This document shows positions 27,129 through 36,690 of a stretch of 64,000 bases of DNA, piece after piece. Location of the stretch: positions 15,242 to 79,241 of the forward strand of contig DATJLS010000060.1 of assembly GCA_035509315.1 (NCBI GenBank), given 5' to 3'. The position numbers were made by a program, and so were the translations under genes. The stretch's first letter is position 1, and each line of letters opens with the position of its first letter. This stretch comes from JAKAWQ01 sp035509315 (GTDB lineage: Bacteria; Pseudomonadota; Alphaproteobacteria; Acetobacterales; Acetobacteraceae). The notes beneath the pieces were generated by a model. That model was not told where the DNA came from, did not search any database, and was given only the letters and a program-made list of their open reading frames with translations.

Positions 27129-27274
27129 TGTCCCGATTTCGAAGCCCATCGCATGGGAATGCGGACGGAAGCGGGACACTTGCTCTTTATTTTCCGTGGC
27201 CTGCCTATCCTCGCCGTTCGTCGCGAAAGGCGACGCACTTCGAGGGCAGGACTCACTTCGAGAGCAGGACACTG
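27129..27274. repeat. Two-hairpin repeat family C, copy 2
   Basis: Same order of blocks as the copy at 20317: TGTCCCGATTTCG paired with CGGAAGCGGGACA, then CCGTTCGTCGCGAAAGGCGACG, then TTCGAGGGCAGGACT. The tail is duplicated (ACTTCGAGGGCAGGACT, then ACTTCGAGAGCAGGACACT). It ends 5 bp before the ATG of the first permease, so it lies in the 5' leader of that gene and separates it from the binding-protein gene. This is the common position of mRNA-stabilising hairpins that keep binding protein in excess. Confidence 0.7.
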
Positions 27275-27279
27275 GGACG

Positions 27280-28221
27280 ATGCTGAGCTATGTCGTCCGC
27301 CGGGTGCTGGCCACGGTCCCCGTGATGGGGATCGTGGCGCTCACGGTCTTTTCGCTGCTCTATCTCGCCCCCGGCGATCCTGCGGCGATCATCGCGGGTG
27401 ACCAGGCGACGACCGAGCAGATCGCGCATATCCGCGCCTCGCTCGGGCTCGACCAGCCTTTCCTAGTGCGTTTCGCGCACTGGCTCTGGCAGGTGGTGCA
27501 TTTCAATCTCGGCACCTCCGTCTTCACCGGCCAGCCGGTCAGCGGAATGATCGGCCAGCGGATCGAGCCGACGCTTGCGCTGATGATTCTGACCATGCTG
27601 ATCGCGATCGCGCTCGCGGTTCCGCTCGGCGTGATCGCGGCGTGGAAGCAGGGCACCTGGATCGATCGCGCGATCATGGTCTTCGCGGTGCTCGGTTTCT
27701 CGGTGCCGGTCTTCGTGATCGGCTATCTTCTCGCCTATGTCTTCGGTCTTACCTTGCGGATCCTTCCGGTGCAGGGATTCACGCCGCTGAGCCAGGGATT
27801 CTGGCCCTTCCTCGGGAGCCTGATCCTGCCATCGCTGGCACTCGGCGCGATCTATGTGGCCCTGCTCGCGCGCATCACGCGGGCGGCGATGCTCGAGGTG
27901 CTGGCGCAGGATTATGTGCGCACGGCGCGCGCCAAGGGCGTGGGGCAGGGTGGCGTGCTCTTCGTGCATGCGCTCAAGAACGCGGCCAACCCGGTGGTGA
28001 CGGTGGCGGGGCTGGGCGTGGCACTCCTGATCGGCGGGACGGTGGTGACGGAGACGGTGTTCGCGATTCCGGGCCTCGGCACGCTCACCGCCAATGCGAT
28101 CCTGCAGCGCGATTATCCGGTGATCCAGGGCGTGGTGCTGCTCTTCAGCTTCGCCTATGTCGTCGTCAACCTGATCGTCGATCTGCTCTACAGCGTCTTC
28201 GATCCGAGGATCCGGCTGTGA
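27280..28221 (+). CDS. Peptide-type ABC transporter permease (DppB-like)
   Basis: 313 residues, six hydrophobic helices. The N-terminus (M-L-S-Y-V-V-R-R-V-L-A-T-V-P-V) and the Y-L-A-P-G-D-P loop are typical of DppB. The coupling-helix EAA motif is seen in D-Y-V-R-T-A-R-A-K-G-V. The ATG at 27280 is taken because the protein family starts there; the upstream in-frame extension lies within repeat C. It overlaps the next gene by GTGA. Confidence 0.9.
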   Translation: MLSYVVRRVLATVPVMGIVALTVFSLLYLAPGDPAAIIAGDQATTEQIAHIRASLGLDQPFLVRFAHWLWQVVHFNLGTSVFTGQPVSGMIGQRIEPTLALMILTMLIAIALAVPLGVIAAWKQGTWIDRAIMVFAVLGFSVPVFVIGYLLAYVFGLTLRILPVQGFTPLSQGFWPFLGSLILPSLALGAIYVALLARITRAAMLEVLAQDYVRTARAKGVGQGGVLFVHALKNAANPVVTVAGLGVALLIGGTVVTETVFAIPGLGTLTANAILQRDYPVIQGVVLLFSFAYVVVNLIVDLLYSVFDPRIRL

Positions 28222-29117
28222 GCGAGATTTCGTTGCCGGAAGAAGCTTCGGTTCTGCCGGAGATCCTGCCGCCGATCCGGATTCATGGTCGCGTCGTGGG
28301 CTTCGCGCTGCGCCATCCGGGCATCGCCATCGGCGGCGTGCTGATCGGGCTGATGATCCTTCTCGCGATCGCCGCGCCCTGGCTCGGGACCGTCGATCCC
28401 GAGGCGCTCGATCCGGCGAACATGCTGATCGGGGTTTCCGCCGGCCATTGGTTCGGCACCGACATGCTCGGGCGGGACATCTATTCGCGCGTCCTGTACG
28501 GAGCGCGTGTCTCGCTCATCGTCGGCTTCGCGGTGGCCGCGCTCGCCTCGGCGGGCGGAATGGCGATCGGGCTCGTCTCAGGGTTCGTCCGCCCGCTCGA
28601 TCCGGTGCTGATGCGCATCATGGACGGGGTGATGGCGATCCCCTCGATCCTGCTCGCGATCGCGCTGATGGCGCTGACGCAGGGCTCGGTCGGCAATGTC
28701 ATCATCGCGATCACCGTCTCGCAGGTGCCGCAGGTGGCGCGGCTGGTGCGCGGCATGGTGCTGGGATTGCGCGAGCAGCCCTTCGTCGAGGCGGCGATCG
28801 CCGCGGGCACGCGCACGCCGCGCCTAATCTGGCGGCATATCGTGCCGAACACGCTGGCGCCGGTGATCGTGCAGGCGACCTATATCTGCGCTTCGGCCAT
28901 GATCATCGAGGCGATCCTGGATTTCATCGGCGCGGGCACGCCGCCGGTCGTGCCGAGCTGGGGCAATATCATGGCCGGAGGACGGGCGCTCTGGCAGGTC
29001 AAGCCGTTCATCGTGTTCTTTCCTGCCTTCTTTCTTTCGGTGACGGTGCTCGCGGTCAATCTGCTCGGGGATGGGCTGCGCGATGCGCTCGATCCGCGCG
29101 GCGAGGCGCGACGGTGA
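28218..29117 (+). CDS. Peptide-type ABC transporter permease (DppC-like)
   Basis: 299 residues from a GTG at 28218 that overlaps the stop of the DppB-like gene. The N-terminal OppC_N helix is followed by G-T-D-M-L-G-R-D-I-Y-S-R-V-L-Y-G-A-R-V-S-L, the DppC signature. The EAA-type loop is F-V-E-A-A-I-A-A-G-T-R-T-P. Together with the DppB-like protein it forms the membrane channel. Confidence 0.9.
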   Translation: MSEISLPEEASVLPEILPPIRIHGRVVGFALRHPGIAIGGVLIGLMILLAIAAPWLGTVDPEALDPANMLIGVSAGHWFGTDMLGRDIYSRVLYGARVSLIVGFAVAALASAGGMAIGLVSGFVRPLDPVLMRIMDGVMAIPSILLAIALMALTQGSVGNVIIAITVSQVPQVARLVRGMVLGLREQPFVEAAIAAGTRTPRLIWRHIVPNTLAPVIVQATYICASAMIIEAILDFIGAGTPPVVPSWGNIMAGGRALWQVKPFIVFFPAFFLSVTVLAVNLLGDGLRDALDPRGEARR

Positions 29118-29130
29118 GAAAGGCACGCTG

Positions 29131-30128
<998 letters not shown>

Positions 30129-30132
<4 letters not shown>

Positions 30133-31142
30133 CGAGCGACGCACCGCCCGTGATCGCTGTGACGGGGCTCAGGAAATATTTTCCGCTGCCGCGGAGATAT
30201 CCCGGCCAGCCTGCCCTGCAGGTGCATGCGGTCGATGATGTGAGTTTCACGATCGGCCGCGGCGAGACGCTTTCGCTGGTGGGGGAGTCGGGCTGCGGCA
30301 AATCGACGGTGGGGCGGGCGATCCTGGGCCTTGTCAAGCCCACGGCGGGCGAGGTGCGGCTGGATGGGGAGAGGATCGACCATCTTTCCGCCGGCCGCTT
30401 GCGGCCGCTTCGGCGGCGGATGCAGGTGGTGTTCCAAGATCCTTTCAGCAGCCTCAATCCACGCCTTCGCGTGCGCGAGATCCTGGCCGAGCCGATCGCC
30501 AACTACAGGCTCGCGCGCACGCGCGCGGAATTCTCGGCGCGGATCGCTTCCCTTCTGGAGAAGGTGCGGCTGCCGGCGGATGCGGCGGGGCGTTATCCGC
30601 ACGAATTCTCGGGCGGGCAGAGGCAGAGGATCGGGATTGCGCGGGCGCTCGCGACCGAGCCGGAGGTGATCATTTGCGACGAGGCGGTCTCGGCGCTCGA
30701 TGTCTCGGTGAAGGCGCAGATCGTCAATCTGCTCGCCGATTTGCAGGACGCGCTCGGGCTTTCACTGCTTTTCATCACCCACGACCTCGCGATCGTCGAG
30801 CATCTGACGCATCGCGTGGCGGTGATGTATCTCGGCCGCATCCTCGAGATCGCGGACCGGCGGAGCCTTTTTGCCCAACCGTTCCATCCCTATACGCAGG
30901 CGCTGCTGTCGGCGGTGCCGGTGCCGGAGCCGGGAGCAAGGCACCGGCGGATGATTCTCAAAGGCGATGTGCCGAGCCCGGTCAATCTGCCCTCGGGCTG
31001 CCGCTTCCACACGCGCTGCCCGCATGTCTTCGCGCGCTGCCGGACGGAGGAGCCGCTTCTGAGGACGGTGCCGAACGGGGATGGGGCCACGCATTCTGTC
31101 GCCTGCCATCTCGAGACGCGGCCGGAAACAGCTGCGGCCTAG
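30129..31142 (+). CDS. Peptide-type ABC transporter ATP-binding protein (DppF-like)
   Basis: 337 residues from a GTG that overlaps the DppD-like stop (GTGA). Walker A G-E-S-G-C-G-K-S-T, signature F-S-G-G-Q-R-Q-R, Walker B V-I-I-C-D-E-A-V-S-A-L-D (Ala replaces the usual Pro after Glu), H-switch T-H-D-L-A. The C-terminal cluster domain is C-R-F-H-T-R-C-P. It completes a five-gene importer with two non-identical ATPases. A strong hairpin follows at 31204. Confidence 0.9.
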
Positions 31143-31203
31143 AGCAGATCGCGATCGGACGGAATCGGCTGATCGCGTGAAGATGCTCGCAAGACAAATA
31201 GAT

Positions 31204-31243
31204 AGAGCGATTTGCGTGAGCCAATGCGAACGCAAACCGCTCT
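31204..31243. terminator. Hairpin after the peptide ABC operon
   Basis: AGAGCGATTTGCGT and ACGCAAACCGCTCT pair around a 12-nt loop. There is no T-run, so it is not a textbook intrinsic terminator. Similar AGAGC-tipped hairpins are common intergenic elements in Hyphomicrobiales, and it is directly joined to a family B repeat. Confidence 0.45.
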
Positions 31244-31312
31244 AGAGCATGATCGCCGAAGGTGGGAAAACCGGAGGCGTGAATCACGCGGGAAACAAAT
31301 GGTAGCGGTGGG
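31244..31312 (+). repeat. Repeat family B, copy 1
   Basis: Block AGAGCATGATCGCCGAAGG, then ACCGGAGGCGTGAATCACGC, GGGAAACAAATGG. The core GCGTGAATCACGC is a palindrome. Related copies lie at 49721, 54052 (reverse), 55910 (reverse), 57155 and 60561. It is placed 18 bp from the ddl stop. Confidence 0.7.
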
Positions 31313-31330
31313 CGGACGATTTTGCGCGGT

Positions 31331-32452
31331 TCATTCCCAGGCGAGGGTGCCTCGCCGCGCATGGCGGGCGAGGGCATGGGCGATCAGGATGTCCATCAGC
31401 GTTTCGGGTTTCATGCCCTCCGCTTCCCAGAGTTTTGGATACATGCTGATCGCGGTGAAGCCGGGGAGCGTATTGACCTCGTTGACGAGGACGGTGTCGG
31501 GGGTGACGAAGAAATCGACGCGGGCGAGCCCCTCGCAGGCGAGCGCCCGGAACGAATCGAGCGCGAGCGCCCGGACGCGCAACGCCAGCGCGGGCGGAAG
31601 ATCCGCCGGCGCGTAGAGGCGCGCGCCGTCGGGATCGATATATTTCGCATCGTAGGTATAGAATTCGTGGGAGTCCGAAGGGACGATCTCACCCGGGGGC
31701 GAGGCGCGAAGCTCACCGGATGGATATTCGAGCACCGAGCATTCGATCTCCCGCGCTCCGGCCACGCTTCGCTCGACGATGAGTTTGATATCGTAACGGA
31801 AAGCCTGCGCGCAGGCGCGGCGATATTCTTCTTCCGACCGCGCGCGCGAGACGCCGACCGAGGAGCCCATATTGGCGGGCTTCACGAAGAGATCCCGCGC
31901 GCCGAGCCTTTCGGCCGCCTCGTGATAGCCGGGGAGGGTCTGCGCCGAGGCGACGAGGAATGGCGCGACCGGGACCCCGCTTTCGCGCAGCAGGCGCTTG
32001 GTGATGTCCTTGTCCATGGAGGCGGCCGAGCCCATGACGCCGGAGCCGATGAAGGGGACGCGGGCGAGCTCCAGCGTGCCCTGGATCGTCCCGTCCTCTC
32101 CGTTCGGGCCGTGGAGCACCGGGAAAACGAGATCGAGGCTGAGAGGCTGCGGGGCGCGGGAGTCTCCGCCAAGAATCAGCAATGCTCCGCCCCCGCCGGG
32201 GATCAGGGCGATTTGCGGCGCGTCCCGCGGGATCTCCAGCGACGAAGCGCCCGTGCCAGCGCCGTTGCCGCGATCGGCCAGAAGCCAGCGCCCGTCCCTG
32301 GTGATGGCAATTGGAACAACATCGTAACGATCAGGATCGAGCGCGCGCAGGATATTGGCGGCGGAGAGGCAGGAGACGTCATGCTCGGCGGAGCGTCCGC
32401 CGAAGAGAAGGCCGATCCGTTTCCGCGCGCCAGCCATACCCTCGCTTATCAT
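31331..32452 (-). CDS. ddl: D-alanine--D-alanine ligase
   Basis: 373 residues. The N-terminal Ddl domain starts R-I-G-L-L-F-G-G-R-S-A-E-H-D-V-S and includes V-F-P-V-L-H-G-P-N-G-E-D-G-T-I-Q-G. The ATP-grasp part has F-V-K-P-A-N-M-G-S-S-V-G-V and the metal site V-L-V-N-E-V-N-T-L-P-G-F-T. It makes the D-Ala-D-Ala dipeptide for peptidoglycan. The long insert with S-H-E-F-Y-T-Y-D-A-K-Y fits the DdlA group. It is not in a mur cluster, so it may be a second, stand-alone copy. ATG at 32437 (six codons in) is an alternative start. Confidence 0.92.
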   Translation of the reverse strand: MISEGMAGARKRIGLLFGGRSAEHDVSCLSAANILRALDPDRYDVVPIAITRDGRWLLADRGNGAGTGASSLEIPRDAPQIALIPGGGGALLILGGDSRAPQPLSLDLVFPVLHGPNGEDGTIQGTLELARVPFIGSGVMGSAASMDKDITKRLLRESGVPVAPFLVASAQTLPGYHEAAERLGARDLFVKPANMGSSVGVSRARSEEEYRRACAQAFRYDIKLIVERSVAGAREIECSVLEYPSGELRASPPGEIVPSDSHEFYTYDAKYIDPDGARLYAPADLPPALALRVRALALDSFRALACEGLARVDFFVTPDTVLVNEVNTLPGFTAISMYPKLWEAEGMKPETLMDILIAHALARHARRGTLAWE

Positions 32453-32589
32453 GGTTCACCCGGATGCGCATCGGAAGGATGGGACGCACGATAAGGCGCG
32501 ATCACCGCTCTCGCGCCCACTCCCCCTCTTCGCGGCCCCTTCCCGGCTCGGCATGATATTTCGTCCGGCGGGCAAGGAGGGGAACGCGG

Positions 32590-33456
32590 ATGCGGTGGCA
32601 GGAGCGGCGGGAGCGGCTGCGCACGGTGCTCGCAGGCGAGGAATGCGTGCATCCGGCCTCGGTGTTCGATACCGCCTCGGCCCGCATCGCCGAATCGCTT
32701 GGATTCGAGGCCGGAATGCTTGCGGGCTCGGTCGCCTCGCTCGCGGTACTCGCCGCGCCCGATCTCATCCTTCTCACGCTCAGCGAGTTCGCCGCTCTTG
32801 CCTATCGGATTTGCCGCGGCGCGGCGCTGCCGCTGATCGTCGATGCCGATCATGGCTATGGCAATGCCCTCAATGTGCAGCGCGCCATCGAGGAGCTCGA
32901 GAATGCCGGAGTGGCGCTGGTCACGATCGAGGATACGAGATTGCCGCGCGGCTTCGGCGAGGCGAAGCCGGAGCTTGTCTCCCTCGAGGAAGGGGTGGGG
33001 AAGGTGCGTGCCGCGCTCGCCGCGCGTGGCGATCCCGCGCTGATCATCGCCGGGCGCACCACCGTCTCGCTTGCCGGTGTTGCCGGCGCGATCGCCCGTG
33101 CGCAGGCCTATCGCGCGGCCGGTGCGGATGCCGTCTTCTTCGCCGGCCTGCGCACCCGCGAGGAGCTTGCCGCGATCGCCGCCGCCGTTCCGCCGCCGAT
33201 CCTGCTTGGCGGCGCACCGCCCGACCTTGCCGATCGCGCAACGCTCGCCGCGCACGGCGTGCGTGTTTCCCTTCAGCCCCATCTCACGCTCTCGGCCGCG
33301 ATGTCCGCCGTTCACGCCACTCTCAAGGCGTTGCGCGAGGGCGCGGATCCGCGGTCGCTCGCCTGCGCGGCCTCGCCTTCGCTGCTCGCCGGAATCGCGC
33401 GAGAAAAGGATTACGAGGGCGCGATCGCCCGCTTTCTCACCGCTTCTCCTCATTGA
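32590..33456 (+). CDS. Isocitrate lyase/PEP mutase-superfamily enzyme (oxaloacetate decarboxylase-like)
   Basis: 288 residues. The barrel start C-V-H-P-A-S-V-F-D-T-A-S-A-R, then the Mg site D-A-D-H-G-Y-G-N-A-L-N-V and I-E-D-T-R-L-P-R-G-F-G. Ser in H-P-A-S-V-F and the lack of the isocitrate-lyase K-K-C-G-H motif suggest an oxaloacetate decarboxylase-type member (as in PA4872) rather than isocitrate lyase or PEP mutase. GCAAGGAGGGG lies before the ATG. The last 20 bases overlap the converging AsmA-like gene. Confidence 0.8.
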   Translation: MRWQERRERLRTVLAGEECVHPASVFDTASARIAESLGFEAGMLAGSVASLAVLAAPDLILLTLSEFAALAYRICRGAALPLIVDADHGYGNALNVQRAIEELENAGVALVTIEDTRLPRGFGEAKPELVSLEEGVGKVRAALAARGDPALIIAGRTTVSLAGVAGAIARAQAYRAAGADAVFFAGLRTREELAAIAAAVPPPILLGGAPPDLADRATLAAHGVRVSLQPHLTLSAAMSAVHATLKALREGADPRSLACAASPSLLAGIAREKDYEGAIARFLTASPH

Positions 33457-36400
33457 ACACCGAGAAGAGGCCGCGCAGGAAGCCCGGTGTCACCGCGGAG
33501 AGCGGGTTGACATGCACGGCGGGATCGTCGAGCGGGCCATGGACCGTGTAGGCGGCGGCGAAGACCCCGCCGCCTTTCTCGGGGCTGAAGAGACGGCCGA
33601 TCAAGGGAATATGGCCAAGAAGGGAATTGAAGAAATAGGCGGGCACGATCGTGCCTGAGAGATTCGCGCTGCGGGTTGCGAGATCGATGCTTCCTGTCAT
33701 CGTCAGCCCGAGCGAAGGATTGAATGCCCGCGCCTCACCGAACGCCAACTGATCGCCGGCGAGATCGAACGGCGCGATCAGCTTCGAAAACCGGAGGCCC
33801 GGCCCCTCGATCGTCTCGGCAAGTCCATAAAGGGTCATGGCCTGCAGGACACGGGCGAGGGCAGGCACCCGCAGGACACGGAAATCGTCGATCTCGGCAT
33901 TGCCGGAAAGGGGCGATCCCGTCAGGGTGTCGTCATAGCGCGCGGAGATCGAGAGGGAACCGTCGCGCACGCCTTGGCTGATATCGGTCGCGGCGAGCAG
34001 CGCGCCGGCGTCATCGGTCGTGATCGTGAGCTGGCGGAAGCCGCCTTCGGGCGTGATGGCAATCGTGAGCGGACGTCCGGAGGCCAGATCGCCGGTCAGC
34101 CGGGCCGTGGTGATACGCAGTCCGTTGCTCTCGGCGTGCAGGCGGCAATGGGAAAGCGGCTGGTCCCCGGCGAGCAGCGCTCGTCCGAACGTGGCATCGA
34201 GTGTCCAGGGCAGTCCGCGTGCCGGCTTCGCGGTGACTGTCGGTCTTCGTGCCGCCCCTTTGTGCGCCTGATGGGCGAAGCGAGCGGACAGATCGAGTGT
34301 CGGGCCGGAAAGCACGATCGTCATCGGCTGCCCATCGCTTGGGAAGCGCACCGAGCCTGCCGCCTCCGTCCGGCCGATCGTGGCGTGCGCGATCCGCACG
34401 AGAATCGGACGGCCGCCGGCGAAGCTCGCCGTGCCGGAGAGCGAGAGGCCGGCCCCCGTCAGGCCGAAGCTCGGGATCGCATCGATCCGGTTGGTCGTGA
34501 GCGTGATCGTCGCATGAGCCGCGGCGTTGCTTCCCGCCGGCTTGGCCAAGCCGATCGGGGCAAGCGTCAGCGCCGCGTCCGTGAGCCCGGCCTTCACCGC
34601 CGCCGTGCCGGCGCCGTTCCGCGCCTCGGAGAAATCCGCGGTGAGATCGATCGGGCCCGTGAGCACGTCGTCCAACCCGCCGATTCCGAGCCCGGCAAGG
34701 GCCTTCGCATTTGCCCGCGCCTCCAGCTTTCCCTGTTGCGCGATTCCATTCGCCGGCCCGGCACGAAAATCGAGCGCGTAGGAAAATTGTGCCGGGATCG
34801 CAGCGACCGCACCGCTGCCGGCGATCGTCAGCCCGTCATTGTCGGCGGTCAGGCGGAGCGTTCCGTTATCGAGCGCGTGCCCGGCGACGACCCCGCCGAG
34901 GTGCACCGCGGAGAGCGTGGCATCGGCACGCATCCGCACCTGGTCCATGGTGACCCGGTCATCGAGAGGCAGGGAGACGGTGAGCGCCGTCTCGGTGCTG
35001 CCTGCCACATCCGTGAACGGCAGCTTGCGGCGCGCGAGGAGATGGAGCCGCTTCTCTTCGAGCAGGGTCAGGACGGCAGGCAACGGGCCGGCAATCTGCG
35101 CCGCGATCGCCCCGTCCTGCTCGCGTGCGGAGAGGCCGGTGAAGCGCACATTCCCGCTCGTGACGGTGAGCGCGCCTTCCTTCGCGTGCGCGACGGCGAT
35201 GGTGAGGGAATCCGGGCTGGTGATCGAGAGCGTGGCTGCGCCATCCGTCAGCGGCGGGACCGGGCGCAGCCAATGCACGGTCAGCCCGCTTCCTGCGACA
35301 TGGCCGTCGATATGCGTGATATCGAAATCGCCGCCATCCGCCGCCGCAGTAAAGCCGAGCGCGAGATCGGCCTTGTCGGCCGTTCCGGCGGTGATGTTGC
35401 CGGTGACCCAGGCACGGCCGTCCTTGGAGATCTCGGGGGGCCAGTAGCGGGCGAGATCCGCCATCTTCACGCCCGACGTGCCGACCGAGAGAGTGCCGTT
35501 CCAGCCGCCAGCTTTCGTCCGCCTGGCCGAGCCGTTCGCCGTCAGCGCCGGGCCCGGCGTGCCGTTGGGTCCGGCCAGATGGAGCATGAGCGTGTCCAAC
35601 GCGGCGGCTTCAGGGCTCGCCGTGAGCGCGAGCGCGCCGCCATCGATCGGCACCGTGCCGCCGCCGAACGAAACCTCTCCCGCGCCCAGCGCGCCGCGGA
35701 GCCGGAGCTCGGGCTGCGCGGCTTCGCTCGCCATCGTGAAATCGGCATCGAGCGTCACCGGCGCATTCACGGCCGCGAGCGGGGCGAGGCTCGGCAGGAT
35801 CGTCGCGAGCTCGGCCGGGCGGATCGGCGAGAGACTGGCCGCCACCGCGAGCCCGCTCTGCTTGTGCAGGCTCGCCTGAAGCGAAAGCGCGGCTTGTCTT
35901 CCATTGACGGCGACCGTGATCTCGCCATTGCCGGTGAGGCCGCCTTCGGCGCCTCGGAAAAGCGTGAGACTCGCTGTTGGCGCGTACCAGGTGGCGCCGA
36001 GCTTTTGATCGACGACCGAAAGCTCGGCGCCGTGGATCGCCAGGATGCGGAGCTGGCTCAGGGCCGGAAAACGGCGCGCCGGGGCGCTCGCGCCGCTGTG
36101 GAGCGGGCCCCGGGGAGTGCCCGGGGAAATGCCCGGGGAAATGCCCGGGGGAGAATTGAGCGCGGCGACGATTTCCCGAAGCAGGCTGGTGGTGGCGGAA
36201 GAGGGGGCCACGCTTTCGCGGCGCCTTCCGAAGGAGACCGCGAGCCTTCCCTGCGCATTGCGCAGCACCCGCACCTTGGGGTTCTCGATGATGATCCGGC
36301 GGGGGACGATGCGCCCGATCAGGAGCTGCGGCACCGAGAGCGACACCTCCGCGACCGGGATCTCGGCCATGCCCGCCCCATTCTCGCCGCGAAGCACGAT

Positions 36401-36673
36401 ATCGGCGAAGACGAGATCGAGCGGACTCTCGACCCCGTTGCGGAATCCCTGCCAGCCGAGCGCCGCGGCCCCGATGGTCAGATGCGGAGAGTCCGGCCCG
36501 CCATTGAAGGCGGCCTCCGCGCGCGGGATCAGGAAGGCGAGGTTGATCGGTCCTTCCGCGAGCTTCCAGGCGAGGAGAGAGCCTGCCGCGACGAGGAGCA
36601 GCGCCCCCCCGAGCACGATATCGCAGAGCAGGTGAAGGCAATGGGCCGCGGCTTGACCCGGGCGTCTCAACAC
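33437..36673 (-). CDS. AsmA/YhdP-like large periplasmic-facing membrane protein
   Basis: 1078 residues. One N-terminal membrane helix (about 18-38, L-G-G-A-L-L-L-V-A-A-G-S-L-L-A-W) is followed by a very long beta-rich region of the DUF3971/AsmA-like type, with P-E-I-S-K-D-G-R-A-W-V near residue 415 and the typical C-terminal part (V-L-Q-A-M-T-L-Y-G-L ... F-S-K-L ... L-T-M-T-G-S-I-D). YhdP and AsmA relatives act as bridge-like lipid-transfer proteins between inner and outer membrane. A short tandem P-G-I-S-P-G-I-S-P-G (36115-36155) interrupts the N-terminal part. It diverges from glnE with 17 bp between start codons. Confidence 0.82.
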   Translation of the reverse strand: MLRRPGQAAAHCLHLLCDIVLGGALLLVAAGSLLAWKLAEGPINLAFLIPRAEAAFNGGPDSPHLTIGAAALGWQGFRNGVESPLDLVFADIVLRGENGAGMAEIPVAEVSLSVPQLLIGRIVPRRIIIENPKVRVLRNAQGRLAVSFGRRRESVAPSSATTSLLREIVAALNSPPGISPGISPGTPRGPLHSGASAPARRFPALSQLRILAIHGAELSVVDQKLGATWYAPTASLTLFRGAEGGLTGNGEITVAVNGRQAALSLQASLHKQSGLAVAASLSPIRPAELATILPSLAPLAAVNAPVTLDADFTMASEAAQPELRLRGALGAGEVSFGGGTVPIDGGALALTASPEAAALDTLMLHLAGPNGTPGPALTANGSARRTKAGGWNGTLSVGTSGVKMADLARYWPPEISKDGRAWVTGNITAGTADKADLALGFTAAADGGDFDITHIDGHVAGSGLTVHWLRPVPPLTDGAATLSITSPDSLTIAVAHAKEGALTVTSGNVRFTGLSAREQDGAIAAQIAGPLPAVLTLLEEKRLHLLARRKLPFTDVAGSTETALTVSLPLDDRVTMDQVRMRADATLSAVHLGGVVAGHALDNGTLRLTADNDGLTIAGSGAVAAIPAQFSYALDFRAGPANGIAQQGKLEARANAKALAGLGIGGLDDVLTGPIDLTADFSEARNGAGTAAVKAGLTDAALTLAPIGLAKPAGSNAAAHATITLTTNRIDAIPSFGLTGAGLSLSGTASFAGGRPILVRIAHATIGRTEAAGSVRFPSDGQPMTIVLSGPTLDLSARFAHQAHKGAARRPTVTAKPARGLPWTLDATFGRALLAGDQPLSHCRLHAESNGLRITTARLTGDLASGRPLTIAITPEGGFRQLTITTDDAGALLAATDISQGVRDGSLSISARYDDTLTGSPLSGNAEIDDFRVLRVPALARVLQAMTLYGLAETIEGPGLRFSKLIAPFDLAGDQLAFGEARAFNPSLGLTMTGSIDLATRSANLSGTIVPAYFFNSLLGHIPLIGRLFSPEKGGGVFAAAYTVHGPLDDPAVHVNPLSAVTPGFLRGLFSVFNEEKR

Positions 36674-36690
36674 GGTGAGCCTCGCCCGTC

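Noticed and set aside
31143..31203. Small RNA or riboswitch in the AGAGCAGATCGCG block
   Set aside because: Better explained as a common dispersed intergenic repeat; no matching riboswitch core.
36115..36155. Tandem CCCGGGGAAATG units as a regulatory or CRISPR-like array
   Set aside because: They are inside the AsmA-like coding sequence in frame (P-G-I-S) with no spacers.
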